The position numbers and the translations under genes are program-made. Shown here in pieces: positions 13,390 through 14,759 of a stretch of 14,759 bases of DNA (positions are counted from its first letter, which is position 1; each line of letters starts with the position of its first letter). The notes below the pieces were generated by a model. That model was not told the origin of the DNA, did no database searches, and was given only the letters and a program-made list of their open reading frames with translations. The stretch is from positions 1 through 14,759 of the forward strand of contig JAEXAY010000056.1 of NCBI GenBank assembly GCA_023457895.1. The letters run 5' to 3'. The DNA is from Pseudomonadota bacterium (GTDB lineage: Bacteria; Pseudomonadota; Alphaproteobacteria; Sphingomonadales; Sphingomonadaceae).

Positions 13390-14562
13390 GTGAAACAGGC
13401 TTCTCCTCCTCCGGCTCCGGAACGGGAGCGCGCTGCTGGCCGTCCGGTGGCGACCAGTCACCGGGCTTCTAGGGCTCGTGAGGAATATGACGGCCCGGAA
13501 CGCGCGCCCGTACGCGTGATGCTCGTCGATGACAGCCTGGTCATCCGCAGCGTACTCGAACATATGATCGAGCGATCGCAGGATTTCCAGATTGTCGCGT
13601 CGGTTGCCAATGCACGAGAAGCGCTGGATTTTCTTGTGCACGATACGGTGGATGTCGTTATCCTCGACATCGAGATGCCGGTGATGAGCGGGCTTGCGGC
13701 CCTTCCCGATATTCTCGAGCGCGGCAAGGACGCGCGTGTCCTCATCCTGTCCTCAAACTGCGAAGAAGGTGGCCCGGCTGCGGTTGAAGCGCTTGCGCTC
13801 GGGGCGTCGGATACGCTGGCGAAGCCGGGCCGCGCGCGCTTCGGCGGGACCTTCAGCGAAGTGCTGAATGATCGCTTGCGCCGTCTCGGTCACGCCAAGC
13901 GGGCAAAACGCAAGGCAAGCGAATATGTGCGTGTAGCCGAGCAGCGCCACAAGGTCGAAGCACCCAATCCTTCGCGGGATAAAGCGCTCGATTGTATCGC
14001 GGTGGGTGCGTCGACCGGCGGCATTCCCTCGATGCAGGCCCTACTACGTGGCTTGGACGAGGAGATCTCGGCCCCCATCCTGCTGACCCAGCATCTCCCT
14101 GACGCATTCATTCCCTTTTTTGCCCGGCAACTCGGCGCAATGACCTCGCGCAAGGTGCATGTCGCCGAAGCGGATATGCCGGTTCACCCGAACCATATCT
14201 ATCTCGCGCCGGGGCAGGGACACCTCACCCTCTATCGCGACAAGGCCAAGCGGGTCCGGATCCGCATTCTCGAAGGTCCGGTCGAATCCGGCTGTGAGCC
14301 CTCGGTCGATCCCATGTTTTCATCGGTCGCCGAAATTTATGGCGGCCGCGCCTGCGCTATAGTGCTGAGCGGCATGGGCAGGGACGGGCTTCATGGCGCG
14401 CGCGAACTGCATGGCAGGGGGATTCCGGTCCTTGCGCAGAATCCGGAAAGTTGCGTGGTCTGGGGGATGCCGGGTGCGGTGGTGCGCGACGGCATTGCCT
14501 CGGCCGTTTTGACGCCGGATGCTATGGCCACATACCTCAATCGCTGGGTCGCAGAGCGATGA
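13390..14562 (+). CDS. cheB: Chemotaxis protein-glutamate methylesterase CheB
   Basis: CheB removes methyl groups from chemoreceptor glutamates, opposing CheR, to give adaptation. The 390-residue product has a receiver domain (about 41-160, phosphoacceptor Asp93 in VILDIEMP) and a C-terminal esterase domain (about 197-388) with the triad Ser208 in GASTGG, His235 in TQHLP and Asp332 in GMGRDG. The first 40 residues are a polar, Pro/Arg-rich extension not needed for the fold. Start is GTG 13390, with GGGCGGGA just upstream and 14 bases after the cheY stop; no ATG is available before the receiver. The stop overlaps the cheR start (ATGATG). Confidence 0.95.
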   Translation: MKQASPPPAPERERAAGRPVATSHRASRAREEYDGPERAPVRVMLVDDSLVIRSVLEHMIERSQDFQIVASVANAREALDFLVHDTVDVVILDIEMPVMSGLAALPDILERGKDARVLILSSNCEEGGPAAVEALALGASDTLAKPGRARFGGTFSEVLNDRLRRLGHAKRAKRKASEYVRVAEQRHKVEAPNPSRDKALDCIAVGASTGGIPSMQALLRGLDEEISAPILLTQHLPDAFIPFFARQLGAMTSRKVHVAEADMPVHPNHIYLAPGQGHLTLYRDKAKRVRIRILEGPVESGCEPSVDPMFSSVAEIYGGRACAIVLSGMGRDGLHGARELHGRGIPVLAQNPESCVVWGMPGAVVRDGIASAVLTPDAMATYLNRWVAER

Positions 14563-14759
14563 TGGTCGATATCAGCAATGACCTTGCCCGCCTCAAGATG
14601 GTCGAACTGCTTGCACGCCGGACCGGGCAGACACTGTGTGAAAACCGGTTATGGCGCATCGATACCGCGCTGAAGCCGTTGCTGGTGAAATATAAGCTTG
14701 CGTCGCTCGGCGAACTCGCCACGATGATGGATAAGGCCGCGGGGGATTCACTCCAGAGC
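14559..14759 (+). CDS. cheR: Chemotaxis methyltransferase CheR, N-terminal part (cut by window end)
   Basis: CheR methylates chemoreceptor glutamates with S-adenosylmethionine. Only 67 codons are visible, covering the N-terminal helical domain; the segment LLARRTGQTLCENRLWRIDTALKPLL fits the family, and the catalytic domain is beyond the window. ATG 14559 overlaps the cheB stop and ATG 14562 follows directly; either may be used, with translational coupling to cheB. The call depends on this short match plus its place after cheB. Confidence 0.82.
   Translation, partial: MMVDISNDLARLKMVELLARRTGQTLCENRLWRIDTALKPLLVKYKLASLGELATMMDKAAGDSLQS

Overview
The window looks like chromosomal core sequence from an alphaproteobacterium, most likely a sphingomonad (Sphingomonadales). 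The reasons are a high GC content, the order trigger factor-clpP-clpX, a pseudouridine synthase gene directly upstream of rpoH, a chpT gene (a phosphotransferase known from alphaproteobacteria), the alphaproteobacterial type of chemotaxis operon, and a TonB-dependent receptor. The placement is inferred from protein content, not from a marker gene. I see no mobile element, CRISPR array, tRNA or rRNA.

Layout. Bases 1-3045 hold the proteostasis block on the plus strand: the 3' part of tig (with a hairpin terminator), clpP and clpX. Bases 3046-3392 are a long non-coding region with several inverted repeats and a good candidate Pho box. Bases 3393-5906 encode a TonB-dependent outer-membrane receptor that ends in a bidirectional terminator. 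On the minus strand, 8852 down to 5982, lie a RluD-type pseudouridine synthase, the heat-shock sigma factor rpoH (with its own terminator) and the peptidoglycan glycosyltransferase mtgA. From 8869 the plus strand carries a stand-alone JAMM/Mov34 metallopeptidase, the histidine phosphotransferase chpT, and then cheA, cheW, cheY, cheB and the start of cheR, which is cut by the window end.

How the genes fit together. RpoH is encoded here. Two sites resemble sigma-32 promoters: one before clpP and a very good one pointing into rluD-rpoH. This suggests that the window carries both a heat-shock regulator and its targets, with possible autoregulation of rpoH through rluD. ChpT relays phosphate from CckA to CtrA and CpdR in the alphaproteobacterial cell-cycle and motility pathway, and CpdR controls ClpXP in Caulobacter. 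So chpT next to che genes, in the same window as clpXP, makes biological sense. A CtrA-like site lies between chpT and cheA.

The points I find most unusual are: (1) the divergent rluD/JAMM start region, where start codons are only about 16 bases apart, neither gene has a Shine-Dalgarno sequence, and the predicted transcription starts fall on the start codons; (2) a CheA that lacks a P2 domain and carries an apparent second CheW-like domain and a C-terminal pseudo-receiver without its phosphoacceptor aspartate; (3) a Pho box in front of a TonB-dependent receptor with three close cysteine pairs and a DxNxDG loop; (4) a trigger factor with a His/Cys motif and a histone-H1-like Lys/Ala/Pro tail. 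No complete novel system can be shown from the sequence alone.
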